Source: Paenibacillus periandrae
Lineage (GTDB): Bacteria > Bacillota > Bacilli > Paenibacillales > NBRC-103111
Direction of reading: 5' to 3'
DNA: 64,000 nucleotides
Assembly: GCF_022458865.1 (NCBI RefSeq)
Contig: NZ_JAJNMU010000001.1
Coordinates: forward strand, 1 to 64,000
The position numbers and the translations under genes were made by a program. Each line of letters starts with the position of its first letter. The first letter of the stretch is position 1. The notes beneath the pieces were generated by a model, which searched no databases, was not told the origin of the DNA, and saw only the letters and a program-made list of their open reading frames with translations. Below are positions 17,280-25,767 of the stretch, piece after piece.

Positions 17280-17780
17280 ATGAATAGCGATGAGGCTATC
17301 AAGTATTTGGAAAATAGTATTGATAAAGCAGCGGATGGACTCCCCGAGGATTTGTTTTTATTTGTCAGCCGTGTAACACCGTTAGTTTGTGTGGATCTGC
17401 TTATTCACAATGAGGCCAAGGAAATTTTATTTACATGGAGAGATGATGAGATCTTCGGAAAGGGCTGGCATCTGCCTGGAGGGGTGATTCGTCATAACGA
17501 GCTGTTTAGCGACAGAATCATCAAGGTAGGTGAAATTGAGCTGGGAGCTATTCTTGAGCATGATCCAGAACCGCGCACCTTTGTGCAGGATCTGGATACT
17601 AGCAAAATCAATAGAGGCCATTTTATCGCGTTCCTGTATGGCTGCCGCCTGCTGTCCGATCCGGATGAGTCCAGACGTTATTACGGCGGTGTCCCTCGTG
17701 TAGGCGAGTGGGCCTGGTTCAGCGGATCTCCCGATCCTTTGCTGCCGACTCATGAGGTTTATCGAGGTTATTTGGAATAG
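17280..17780 (+). CDS. Nudix-fold protein with degenerate Nudix box
   Basis: 166 residues from ATG 17280 (GGAGG 9 bases upstream); the open frame extends upstream to a TTG without a ribosome site. The core (ILFTWRDDEIFGKGWHLPGG, then VIRHNELF and a Lys-Val-Gly-Glu-Ile-Glu segment) matches the strand-loop-helix of GDP-mannose mannosyl hydrolase-like Nudix proteins. The canonical catalytic string REUXEE is not intact: the helix after HNELFSDRII reads KVGEIELG. Hydrolase activity may be altered or lost. A terminator-like hairpin follows. Confidence 0.78.
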   Translation: MNSDEAIKYLENSIDKAADGLPEDLFLFVSRVTPLVCVDLLIHNEAKEILFTWRDDEIFGKGWHLPGGVIRHNELFSDRIIKVGEIELGAILEHDPEPRTFVQDLDTSKINRGHFIAFLYGCRLLSDPDESRRYYGGVPRVGEWAWFSGSPDPLLPTHEVYRGYLE

Positions 17781-17819
17781 ATGCTTGGTTTCAGCACTTA
17801 TTAATGGTTAAATATTAGC

Positions 17820-17864
17820 AAGCCCGGCAATCCGCTCCATATTTGAGGAGAGAATGCCGGGCTT
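17820..17864 (+). terminator. Terminator-like hairpin
   Basis: AAGCCCGGCA (17820-17829) pairs perfectly with TGCCGGGCTT (17855-17864), with CTCC/GGAG inside. The T-run is weak, and the element could also serve the tRNAs on the minus strand. Confidence 0.65.
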
Positions 17865-17914
17865 GTCTGATGTCGTTATTTTGAAAAGCCTTATGTATTA
17901 AGGGATTTTCGATA

Positions 17915-17988
17915 TGGGCCTTGAGGGACTCGAACCCCCGACCAATCGGTTATGAGCCGACCGCTCTAACCAACTGAGCTAAAGGCCC
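17915..17988 (-). tRNA. tRNA-Ile(CAU), lysidine type
   Basis: A full cloverleaf on the minus strand: acceptor GGGCCTT/AAGGCCC, D-arm AGCTCAGTTGGTTAGAGC, anticodon loop CTCATAA and T-arm GGGGGTTCGAGTCCC. CCA is not encoded. The sequence follows the tRNA-Ile2 pattern, whose C34 is converted to lysidine, rather than elongator Met, judged from the acceptor stem and D-arm. That assignment relies on remembered family sequences. Confidence 0.8.
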
Positions 17989-18002
17989 ACAATAAAATTA
18001 AG

Positions 18003-18076
<74 letters not shown>

Positions 18077-18163
18077 ATAGTTAATGATGTTCTTGCTCTC
18101 TTAGCGACGTTTTCTATTCTACAATAATTCCAAAAGAAAAGTCAAGAACTATTTTAAAATCGT

Positions 18164-18328
18164 TTACACGAGATAGCGCACACCGAAACGACCTTTTTGT
18201 GATCGGAACACTTCCACCTCCTGCGGACATTCATAACCATAGATCCACCAGTCCTCTTCCATTCGTTTGGCTAAGCAGCCAGCCTGAAATTTACTCTCAT
18301 ACAGCTTGACCCAATATACCCAGTTCAT
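18164..18328 (-). CDS. 54-residue protein of unknown function, aromatic-rich
   Basis: ATG 18328 to TAA 18164-18166, with GGGTGA upstream. The product (MNWVYWVKLYESKFQAGCLA, then a WWIYGYEC segment and FRSQKGRFGVRYLV) is rich in Trp and Tyr and ends basic. No membrane helix or known motif is seen. It sits alone between the tRNAs and the terminator of the next operon, on the same strand. Confidence 0.65.
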   Translation of the reverse strand: MNWVYWVKLYESKFQAGCLAKRMEEDWWIYGYECPQEVEVFRSQKGRFGVRYLV

Positions 18329-18428
18329 GATGATCACCCTACCTGTAATAAAATGGCCTACTAGCCTGTAGCATAACCCAAATCAGCCATCCTTATCTCA
18401 TAAATGCTATTTTTGTTCAGACCTGCAG

Positions 18429-18477
18429 CAAAAAGCCCTGATCCCCACTGCAGATAGTGGTTATCAAGGCTTTTAGA
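18429..18477 (-). terminator. Terminator of the RND cassette
   Basis: On the minus strand AGCCTTGAT...CCACT pairs with AGTGG...ATCAGGGCT, followed by TTTTT. It lies 40 bases past the stop of the 643-residue secreted protein gene. Confidence 0.8.
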
Positions 18478-18516
18478 TTGTTTTAAATGATGGGAAGCAA
18501 CTAATAAGTCCAGTAA

Positions 18517-20448
18517 CTACTGCTTGTAAACACCCAGCAGACGCTTCGAAACTCCTGCAGGCGTAGTGAATGATTCGTAGAGGCGGATCGTTAACGGACG
18601 ATCCAATTGCTCCGTTGTTGCATCAAAGATAAGGTTGTTTTCTCCACTAACCAGACGATTAGTACCAATAAAGCTACCTGATACTGTACCGATCAAACGA
18701 TCTGCTGAATCATAAAGCTCAAATTGCAGCTTGGAGAAGCTGGCATCAATCTGGATTTGTTCCTGTCTCGTCAAATCAAGATTAAAGCGGGTTTTGTAGG
18801 AATAGCTGTTATTGCCTGTACGATTATAAATCGGTGAAATCGTCCAGTAAGTGACTTTGGCATCGAACGGATATACACTGAACTTCTCTTCCGTTTCTGC
18901 CGGTTGAATCTCCATACTATAAGCAGCAATGTTCGTTTTGTATGGAGCAGCCTTCACCATATCGTTGATTTTCAATACCAGATCCTTACCGCTCTCGGAC
19001 TGTGGCAGTGTGTATGAATAGCTAACAACCAATCCCGAGTTAGGTAAAATTCTTTGCGTGGATACCGTTTGACGGTTGCCGCTGTAAGTATAGCCATCCG
19101 TGCTGAGAAGCTCGGTTTGGAATACCGGAACGGCCATTGGAATATCGCTTCTGTTGAAAATTTTGAACTTCGATGTTACATTCTTCGAGCCTTCATCCGT
19201 GTTGTCATCCATGTGAAACTCAACAACCGACACCTCAAGATTCGGATGTATTAGCTCGCTCAAGGAATCGAAGGCCATTGGATTGCCCAATTTGTAGGCA
19301 GGATAAGCAACCCTTGCAGCCGTGCTCGGCAGCAAAATATTAAGTCGGCCCACATTATAGGTAACAACAGTCGGAACACCGGTTGCGCTTGCCTGTGAGA
19401 ATTTTTCAGGGGTCAATACGTTGATGCTGGATAGGATGGTATCATTATTCGTTGAGATAGCAAAGTGAATATACTTTTGCTCTCTCGCTTCCAGAATAAC
19501 CTCCCCTTGCTCAACCTTTTTCCCGTAATACGATTGTGCTTGACCATTATCTGATGTCGTAGCATCAGAAGACGACGTAGTAGCAGTTGGGTTATCCGTG
19601 GACGCCCCTGTCCCTTCAGCACCGGTTGTACCCTCAGATGCTGAGTTACCCGTGTTCACTGTAACCGGCACCTGTTGACCCGTAACAGCCGTTGTAGGTG
19701 CAGCCGCGTCTTCAGGTACCTTTTGCCCCTCAAACACTTTGGACGATGTCTTGCCATCGATAATGAATTCAGGCAGGGTCTCGCGCTGATCCGTCGGGTT
19801 CCTTACAAGCAGTTGCAGCACTTGTATCGTGCCTTTATCTGTTATTTCCTTGTCGATGCTAACAGGCGTGTATTCAAGTGGTGAAGTCAACGAAGGAATT
19901 TTGAACGTGTCGCCCCATTTCTTTACTGATGCTGGGTCCGTAATTTTCATATCGCTGCCCTTCCAGGACTGGCCGCTGATAGGAACGGCAAGAATTCTCG
20001 TCTCTGTTTTCGGGTATACGTAATAGTCTACATCAGTCCAATTTGCTTCTGATAGTGTAACCGTATCCGTGCGATCAATCACAGCCAAATAGCTTAATTC
20101 CGTCGTTGCCTTAGGTTGAATGGAACGCGGATTGGAAGCACTTGATTGCAGTATATATTCAACGCCCTCAATCGTTTTTACACGAAGCTCATACTCCGGA
20201 ACACGCGCAATGGCGGCTCCGGTATTTTTCATGCGTACGACTACCCCCACACGGGTTCCGCCATCCACACGCTCGTTCAGGACGGTTTTAATATCAACGC
20301 TTAAGGAGTTCGTCAACTGATAGGTAACTGCAGCAGTTGTACCTGACTTGGCTCCTGCCAATTCAGCGGCCATTGCCGAGTAGCTTGATGTCATAAGAGA
20401 TGATGTAATAAGGACGGATACCGCAGTTTTTTTCCAATTCATTTTCAC
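18517..20448 (-). CDS. Large secreted protein of unknown function, RND cassette
   Basis: 643 residues starting at GTG 20448 (GGAGG with 8-base spacing). A signal peptide (KKTAVSVLITSSLMTSSYSAMA) is followed by several beta-sandwich-like segments with the recurring pattern NTG/RSD...V-P-x-Y/F...L-x-T-x-(E/D)-G (for example MKNTGAAIARVPEYELRVKT). A Ser/Thr/Gly-rich low-complexity stretch lies near 250-305. The architecture and several segments resemble the 724-residue protein at 25768-27942, so the two look paralogous. It is last in the RND operon, 24 bases after the adaptor gene. It may be a surface partner or chaperone of exported material; function is unknown. Confidence 0.75.
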   Translation of the reverse strand: MKMNWKKTAVSVLITSSLMTSSYSAMAAELAGAKSGTTAAVTYQLTNSLSVDIKTVLNERVDGGTRVGVVVRMKNTGAAIARVPEYELRVKTIEGVEYILQSSASNPRSIQPKATTELSYLAVIDRTDTVTLSEANWTDVDYYVYPKTETRILAVPISGQSWKGSDMKITDPASVKKWGDTFKIPSLTSPLEYTPVSIDKEITDKGTIQVLQLLVRNPTDQRETLPEFIIDGKTSSKVFEGQKVPEDAAAPTTAVTGQQVPVTVNTGNSASEGTTGAEGTGASTDNPTATTSSSDATTSDNGQAQSYYGKKVEQGEVILEAREQKYIHFAISTNNDTILSSINVLTPEKFSQASATGVPTVVTYNVGRLNILLPSTAARVAYPAYKLGNPMAFDSLSELIHPNLEVSVVEFHMDDNTDEGSKNVTSKFKIFNRSDIPMAVPVFQTELLSTDGYTYSGNRQTVSTQRILPNSGLVVSYSYTLPQSESGKDLVLKINDMVKAAPYKTNIAAYSMEIQPAETEEKFSVYPFDAKVTYWTISPIYNRTGNNSYSYKTRFNLDLTRQEQIQIDASFSKLQFELYDSADRLIGTVSGSFIGTNRLVSGENNLIFDATTEQLDRPLTIRLYESFTTPAGVSKRLLGVYKQ

Positions 20449-20472
20449 TTTTATTTCCTCCAGTTAGCCAGA

Positions 20473-21726
20473 TTATTTCGCTAGTTGTACTTTTTCTTTG
20501 TCTTTCAGTTGATTCTGACCGGAAACGATCAATTGCTCGCCTTCTTTAATACCAGATATGACTTCCTGAACCGTCTCATTCAGACGTCCCAGCTGTACTT
20601 TGCGTTTCTCGGCAACATCTCCAACTAGTATAAATACAGAAGTATCTCCACCTTCGCGAACCACACTTAAGGTTGGAACCGTAACAACGATTTCGTCCTT
20701 CTCTTCAGTCAGCAGGATTTGCACCTTGTTGCCTGGTTTAAGCTTGGTATCGGCATTCGCGATTTCAAGTTCCAATGGATACGATTTGGACTGTGAGCTC
20801 ATCACATCCGCCAAGTAACTGACTTTGCCCTTCAGCTTTTCAGTGGTACCTGGCACATAGAACGTCAATTCCGTCTTGCCGCGAACCAGCTGTGCAGAAG
20901 CTTCCGTTAATTCAGCTTTTATCTTGATCGGGTCCAGCTGCTGTACCTGTGCAGCTTTAAAGCCTGCGGTCAAACTCATGCCCACTTCGATCGGCAGTTC
21001 GGTAAGCACACCGCTCACGGGTGCTTTCAGCTCCAGATTGTTCAGGGTGCGATCTGCTTCACGAATACTCAGATTAGATGATTCTACCTGAGTTTCCAGT
21101 TGGGACAAGGAGTTCGTTGTTTCAATGGTGTTCAGCTTGTTCTTCGCACTTTCCAAGTCCAGCTTGAGGTTTGTTACTTGTGTTTCTACTTGATCTAACT
21201 GGAATTTTGTAAGCAGGCCCAAGTCATAATCATTACGTGCCTTGCTAAAGTTTTTCTCAGCATCCTTGACGGCTTGTTCAGTTTTCGTAACTGCATTTTG
21301 CAAATCGACCTTCGAGTTAACCAGATCATCCTTTGCTTTTGTCAGCTGCTGGCTTGCGCTTTTTACACCTAGCACACCTTTTTGCTTCTGCAGCTCAACA
21401 TCGGTAGGATCAAGCTTTACGAGAAGCTCGCCCTTTTGAACCATATCACCGCGTTTTTTATAAATTTCCTGAACGTCGCCGCCTACTTTCGTGACAACAT
21501 CCATTTGTATCGAGGAAACTACGTCCGCTACTTGCTCCAGCGGGGCACCAATTGATTTCTTCTCTACCTTGGCTACCTTAACCGTTTTGATTGTGGATTC
21601 AGCGGCTGCTGGCGGCTGCGGAGGTGCTGCTGGCTTCGTGCAGCCTGTCATGATCGCCGTGCTCAAGATAACGACTCCTACTACTTTTGTACTTTTTTTG
21701 ACGGTATTGATCATTGTAAAGTTCAT
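20473..21726 (-). CDS. RND-type periplasmic adaptor, lipoprotein
   Basis: 417 residues. The lipobox IMTGC near residue 29 is followed by a Pro/Ala linker. A barrel-sandwich/lipoyl half (VVTKVGGDVQEIYKKRGDMV) and a long coiled-coil hairpin (about 115-220, Lys/Gln/Leu-rich) come next. The second lipoyl half (LELKAPVSGVLTELPIEVG) precedes the beta-barrel and membrane-proximal domain. This is the HlyD/AcrA adaptor layout, anchored to the outer leaflet of the single membrane. The gene starts 33 bases after the pump gene and should form a complex with it. Confidence 0.92.
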   Translation of the reverse strand: MNFTMINTVKKSTKVVGVVILSTAIMTGCTKPAAPPQPPAAAESTIKTVKVAKVEKKSIGAPLEQVADVVSSIQMDVVTKVGGDVQEIYKKRGDMVQKGELLVKLDPTDVELQKQKGVLGVKSASQQLTKAKDDLVNSKVDLQNAVTKTEQAVKDAEKNFSKARNDYDLGLLTKFQLDQVETQVTNLKLDLESAKNKLNTIETTNSLSQLETQVESSNLSIREADRTLNNLELKAPVSGVLTELPIEVGMSLTAGFKAAQVQQLDPIKIKAELTEASAQLVRGKTELTFYVPGTTEKLKGKVSYLADVMSSQSKSYPLELEIANADTKLKPGNKVQILLTEEKDEIVVTVPTLSVVREGGDTSVFILVGDVAEKRKVQLGRLNETVQEVISGIKEGEQLIVSGQNQLKDKEKVQLAK

Positions 21727-21759
21727 TGGCCGATTCTCCCTTTCAATATCTCTGTATGA

Positions 21760-24700
21760 TTAATGTGTTATCGAAGCTGTTGTAACCTGTGTATCGTTGG
21801 CATCATGATCTTTCTTCTTGAACCAACGAGCCATTCTGTCATTAATGCGAGCGAGCATGGCGTATACAATCGGGACAATCAACAGGGTAAGCAGCGTCGA
21901 AGTCGTTAAGCCTCCGATAACTACAACTGCGAGACCCTTGGAAATAATCGTTCCTTTGGAAAGTCCGACTCCAAGCGGCATCAAGGCCAGAATCGTCGCT
22001 CCAGCTGTCATGATGATCGGTCTCAGACGTGTCGTACCCGCTTCAACCAGCGAATCGCGAACTGAATGACCACTCTCCCTCAGCTGCTGCACTCGATCCA
22101 CAAGCACGATCGCATTTGTAACCACGACACCGATAAGCATCAGGAAGCCGATCAAGGAAGTAATATTAACAGATTCATGGGTAACAAACAGTCCAAGCAG
22201 TCCTCCGATAGCAGCAAGCGGCAATGAAACAAGAATCGCTAGTGGTGCACTCGCATTACCAAATGCCAGAACCATTACCAGGTATACGATAAAGATCGAT
22301 GCCCCCATGGCGATGAACATTTGCTGGAAGCTGGTTTCAATATCGTCTGTTACGCCCTTAACTTCGGTCCTGACATCACTTGGAAGCTCTACGGTTTTAA
22401 GTGCTTCGCTGATTTTGGCACTAATACCGCCTTTATCAGGACTGTCGATTTTGGCATTAACCTTCACGATTTGCTCTTCCTTCTCGCGGGTAATGGCGAC
22501 TGGAGCATCAATTTGTCGAATCTTAGCAATCTCATTGAGATTAACTGTAAAGCCTGTAGTCGTTTTGATTGGGAAGCTCCCTATTTTTTCGATCGAATTT
22601 TTGAATGATTTATCCAGCATAATTTTAGTTTTAAAGGTGGTATTGTCGAATTTCAAATCACCGATTTTCTCTTCAATAAGCCAGCCTCGTACTGTATTTG
22701 TAATTTGTGCCGAAGATAATCCATACAGACGGGCTTTGTTTTGATCGACGTTGATCTCAACCTCAGTCTTGGATTCACTGAGCGTATCTTTAATTTCTAT
22801 GAGCTCCGGGAACTCTCTCATTTTGGTTTTCACGATTTCTGCTGCTGCTTTCAGGCTGTTCAGATCGTCCCCTTTAAGCGCATAGGAGAAATCGGTGTCG
22901 GAGCCTGGAGGCCCGCCTGCGGACAGAACGGAACCATTCACTTCCGAGCCTTTAGGCAATGAATATAAGATTTTTTCCTTAAATTCCTTTACCACGTCTT
23001 TAGCATTGGATGCAGCTGAAGCGGATGCAAAAAACGATGAACGATAAGCGATCCGGTCTGTTCCATTGTTGTAGCCGATCAAGGATTCAAAATATTCAAA
23101 GGTCGGTTCGCCCTTGGCATCCTTGGATTCGCGTACCATCGTTTCGATTTCCTTAACCTTGGCATCCATCGTTTCAATCGTCGTTTCTCGTGGCATTTTT
23201 ATCGTGAACTGCATCAGCTTGTCGGATTCACTTTCTGGCATGAACGATGTGGATAGATAAGGTACTGTGGAAACAATCGTTACAATAAATAAAATAAAGG
23301 CTAGAAGCAATGTTTTCCAACTATTTCCTAACGACCAGATCAAGGTTTTTTTGTACAATCTGGAAAATGCGCCCAGAGAGTCAGCTTCATCGTGGGTCTT
23401 AATTTTACTGTTCATAACCAATATCTTGGCTAGCATCGGGATGATGGTCAAAGCGACAATCAAGGAAGACATTAAAGCTACAGCCAGTGTGATCGCAAAA
23501 GGTCGGAATACTTCACCCAACACTCCGCTTACAAAAGCAATAGGACCAAAAACACCAACTGTTGTGATCGTAGATGAGGTAATTGCTGAGGCAACCTGCG
23601 CCGTAGCCATCTTGATAACCGATTCATTACGCTGCTGCGCCTTCTCCAACTCGCTGTATATGTTCTCGATAACTACAATACTATCGTCAACGACCCGGCC
23701 GATGGCTATCGCCATGCCTCCAAGCGTCATGATATTCAGAGAAATACCAAGAGGTCCCATGAACAGGAGGGTTACAATGATGGATAACGGGATCGATACA
23801 AGTACAATCAGTGTCATACGTACATTTCTCAAGAAAAGCAAAATCATCAGTGAGGCCAATACAGCACCTAATGCGCCTTCCTGCACCATTCCATTGATCG
23901 AATGCTTGATATCGACGGCACTGTTATAAATCGTATGAAAAACGATGTTTGGATATTGTGTTTTCCAGCCATCCATCAATTTGTCGGCTGCAGCACCAAA
24001 TTCAACCGCATTAGCGTTTTTGGTTTTGAACAAGTTGACGCCAATAGCAGGCTGGCCATTCAGACGGGATAAAAAGGTCGCTTCATTAATAGCTTCGATC
24101 TTGGCGAGCTCTTTAAGCAGCAGTGTGGTTCCTGAGGGTGTCGTGATTTTCATATTCTCCAGATTGTAAACACTGTTCAAATCCGTTTTTACACGAACCA
24201 TTTGTGTATTTCCGTTAAAGTCTACGGAGCCTGCAGGACTCGTCTGCAAAGCCGCCTTAATGCTGCCGGATACCTGATCTGGCGATAATCCATAATTGCT
24301 GATCGCATTGGCATCCATTTTCATCGTCAGTACAGCTTCCTGGTTACCGATGGAATCTACATGGTCGATCCCCTTGATCGATTCATAACCCGGTAAAATA
24401 ACATCCTTGTACACCTTATCAAGATCCTGCTGACTCATTCCATTCGTTCCGTAAACGGATATGTAATATACCGGCTCAGAGGCAAAACCGAGGGTCTGCA
24501 CTTTGGGTTTTTCCGAAGATTGGGGAAGAATAACATTGGAGATTAAGCTTTCCACATCTCTTTTAACATCGTCAGGCTTTTTATCCTGCTCCAGTTCAAT
24601 AACAATGGATGAAAAGTTATCACTTGAGGTCGAAGTCAAATTCTTGATTCCATCCAAACTAGATATCGCTTTTTCCAAAGGCTTGGTGATGTCATCGAGA

Positions 24701-24876
24701 ACATCCATGGGGGGAGCCGTATATTGGGTGTTGATCAATACAACCGGAAACGAAATATCCGGAAAGCTCTCTACCTTCAAGGTTGTTGCTGTGTAAATAC
24801 CGCCTCCTAGCAACAGCAGCGTAATAATAATGACAGCCGTAATATTTTTCATTGAAAACTCGGTCAACTTGTTCAT
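21760..24876 (-). CDS. RND efflux pump, AcrB/SwrC-like
   Basis: 1038 residues, the usual HAE1 length. TM1 is at the N-terminus, and the large loops begin FPDISFPVVLINTQYTAPPM. TM4 contains GRVVDDSIVVIEN with the paired Asp residues of the proton relay. A second half repeats the fold (TM10 region GVVVTNAIVLVDRVQQLRES). GGAGGAG precedes the start. It is first in an operon with adaptor and secreted protein and next to a GbsR/MarR regulator. In Gram-positives such pumps (SwrC/YerP) export surfactants, antibiotics or lipids; the substrate here is unknown. Confidence 0.93.
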   Translation of the reverse strand: MNKLTEFSMKNITAVIIITLLLLGGGIYTATTLKVESFPDISFPVVLINTQYTAPPMDVLDDITKPLEKAISSLDGIKNLTSTSSDNFSSIVIELEQDKKPDDVKRDVESLISNVILPQSSEKPKVQTLGFASEPVYYISVYGTNGMSQQDLDKVYKDVILPGYESIKGIDHVDSIGNQEAVLTMKMDANAISNYGLSPDQVSGSIKAALQTSPAGSVDFNGNTQMVRVKTDLNSVYNLENMKITTPSGTTLLLKELAKIEAINEATFLSRLNGQPAIGVNLFKTKNANAVEFGAAADKLMDGWKTQYPNIVFHTIYNSAVDIKHSINGMVQEGALGAVLASLMILLFLRNVRMTLIVLVSIPLSIIVTLLFMGPLGISLNIMTLGGMAIAIGRVVDDSIVVIENIYSELEKAQQRNESVIKMATAQVASAITSSTITTVGVFGPIAFVSGVLGEVFRPFAITLAVALMSSLIVALTIIPMLAKILVMNSKIKTHDEADSLGAFSRLYKKTLIWSLGNSWKTLLLAFILFIVTIVSTVPYLSTSFMPESESDKLMQFTIKMPRETTIETMDAKVKEIETMVRESKDAKGEPTFEYFESLIGYNNGTDRIAYRSSFFASASAASNAKDVVKEFKEKILYSLPKGSEVNGSVLSAGGPPGSDTDFSYALKGDDLNSLKAAAEIVKTKMREFPELIEIKDTLSESKTEVEINVDQNKARLYGLSSAQITNTVRGWLIEEKIGDLKFDNTTFKTKIMLDKSFKNSIEKIGSFPIKTTTGFTVNLNEIAKIRQIDAPVAITREKEEQIVKVNAKIDSPDKGGISAKISEALKTVELPSDVRTEVKGVTDDIETSFQQMFIAMGASIFIVYLVMVLAFGNASAPLAILVSLPLAAIGGLLGLFVTHESVNITSLIGFLMLIGVVVTNAIVLVDRVQQLRESGHSVRDSLVEAGTTRLRPIIMTAGATILALMPLGVGLSKGTIISKGLAVVVIGGLTTSTLLTLLIVPIVYAMLARINDRMARWFKKKDHDANDTQVTTASITH

Positions 24877-24989
24877 CTCTCTACTCCTCCATATACATTG
24901 GCTGACTTCTTAGACGTCATGCTTCCAGCTACCCCTTCATTGTAAACCCACATTTCTTTAGTATAGCTTCGAGCCCTGATTATGTAAGG

Positions 24990-25001
24990 TGACAAATGTC
25001 A
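24990..25001. promoter_or_regulatory. Perfect palindrome upstream of the RND operon, probable activator site
   Basis: TGACAAATGTCA is a perfect inverted repeat. It lies just upstream of a possible promoter (TTACAT, 16 bases, TATACT on the minus strand), the usual place for activation by NarL/LuxR-type response regulators. No such regulator is encoded nearby. Confidence 0.45.
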
Positions 25002-25035
25002 TGAAATCAGCAATTCACCCCTATCCCCTGCCTAG

Positions 25036-25557
25036 TCAAGATTCAAAAAAAAGCTGCTCACGCCGAGCTTCCCATTCCTCCTCCAAGCCATCCAACCGTG
25101 CCAATAGGATTTCATGAAGGGCTTGCATTTCCAAAAAACGGCGTTTGGAAGCAAAATGTGAAGGTTTATCCGACTCCTCTAATTCAGACAAATTTGAAAA
25201 TGCATCCAGGGTAGATTCAATCATCTTTTGAATATCACCTATCTTCATAATCATCATTTGCACCGTAGTCATGCTGAAATCATCGCTTATGTAGTAATAA
25301 TCCTTACGGTTGCTGCTGGTCGGCAGCTTGTGGCACATCATATGCTTTTCCAGAGTCCTCGCCTGTACACTGATTGCCGCCTTGGTAACACCCAGATTCT
25401 CCGCTATCTCCTGAAGACTCATGGGACTTGAGGCAAACAGTAATTGGGCAAAAATCTTCCCAACCAAAGGACTGAACCCTTCTGACTCAAAGGATAGCGA
25501 CATATGATTGCTTATGTTTGTTTTCAAGTCTTCAAAGGACAGTTGTGGCGATTTCAT
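25036..25557 (-). CDS. GbsR/MarR-family transcriptional regulator
   Basis: 173 residues. The winged helix-turn-helix is PMSLQEIAENLGVTKAAISV followed by ARTLEKHMMC and a wing with SSNRKDYYY. Helices on both sides make a MarR/GbsR dimer fold. It is transcribed toward the RND operon, 159 bases away, and its own promoter overlaps a perfect palindrome (25593-25616). It most likely represses itself and perhaps the pump. The inducing ligand is unknown. Confidence 0.88.
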   Translation of the reverse strand: MKSPQLSFEDLKTNISNHMSLSFESEGFSPLVGKIFAQLLFASSPMSLQEIAENLGVTKAAISVQARTLEKHMMCHKLPTSSNRKDYYYISDDFSMTTVQMMIMKIGDIQKMIESTLDAFSNLSELEESDKPSHFASKRRFLEMQALHEILLARLDGLEEEWEARREQLFFES

Positions 25558-25592
25558 AGCAAGCTCCTTAAATCATCGTTGATATCATTAAC

Positions 25593-25640
25593 AATGTTGT
25601 TAACGATAACAACATTAAGCGCTTTTGAAAAAACTGTCAA
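25593..25640 (-). promoter_or_regulatory. Promoter and operator of the GbsR/MarR regulator
   Basis: TTGACA (25640-25635), a 17-bp spacer and TAATGT (25617-25612) on the minus strand form a near-consensus promoter. A perfect 10-bp inverted repeat (AATGTTGTTA-N4-TAACAACATT, 25593-25616) overlaps the -10 and start region, as expected for autorepression. Confidence 0.75.
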
Positions 25641-25682
25641 TAGTTTTGAGAATATTTAACAAATCGTTCATAATCGAAAAAA

Positions 25683-25750
25683 CCAAAAACCGCCCTGGCC
25701 AGCCTGCTCTACATGCTGTTGGACGGTTTGGCTGTTGGACGGTTTGGCTT
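25683..25750 (-). terminator. Terminator of the ABC cassette, with duplicated stem arm
   Basis: On the minus strand AACCGTCC pairs with GGGCGGTT, followed by TTTTT. The 16-bp unit GCTGTTGGACGGTTTG is tandemly duplicated (25715-25730 and 25731-25746), giving two alternative 5' arms. Confidence 0.65.
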
Positions 25751-25767
25751 TTGACCCTATAGTTCAA

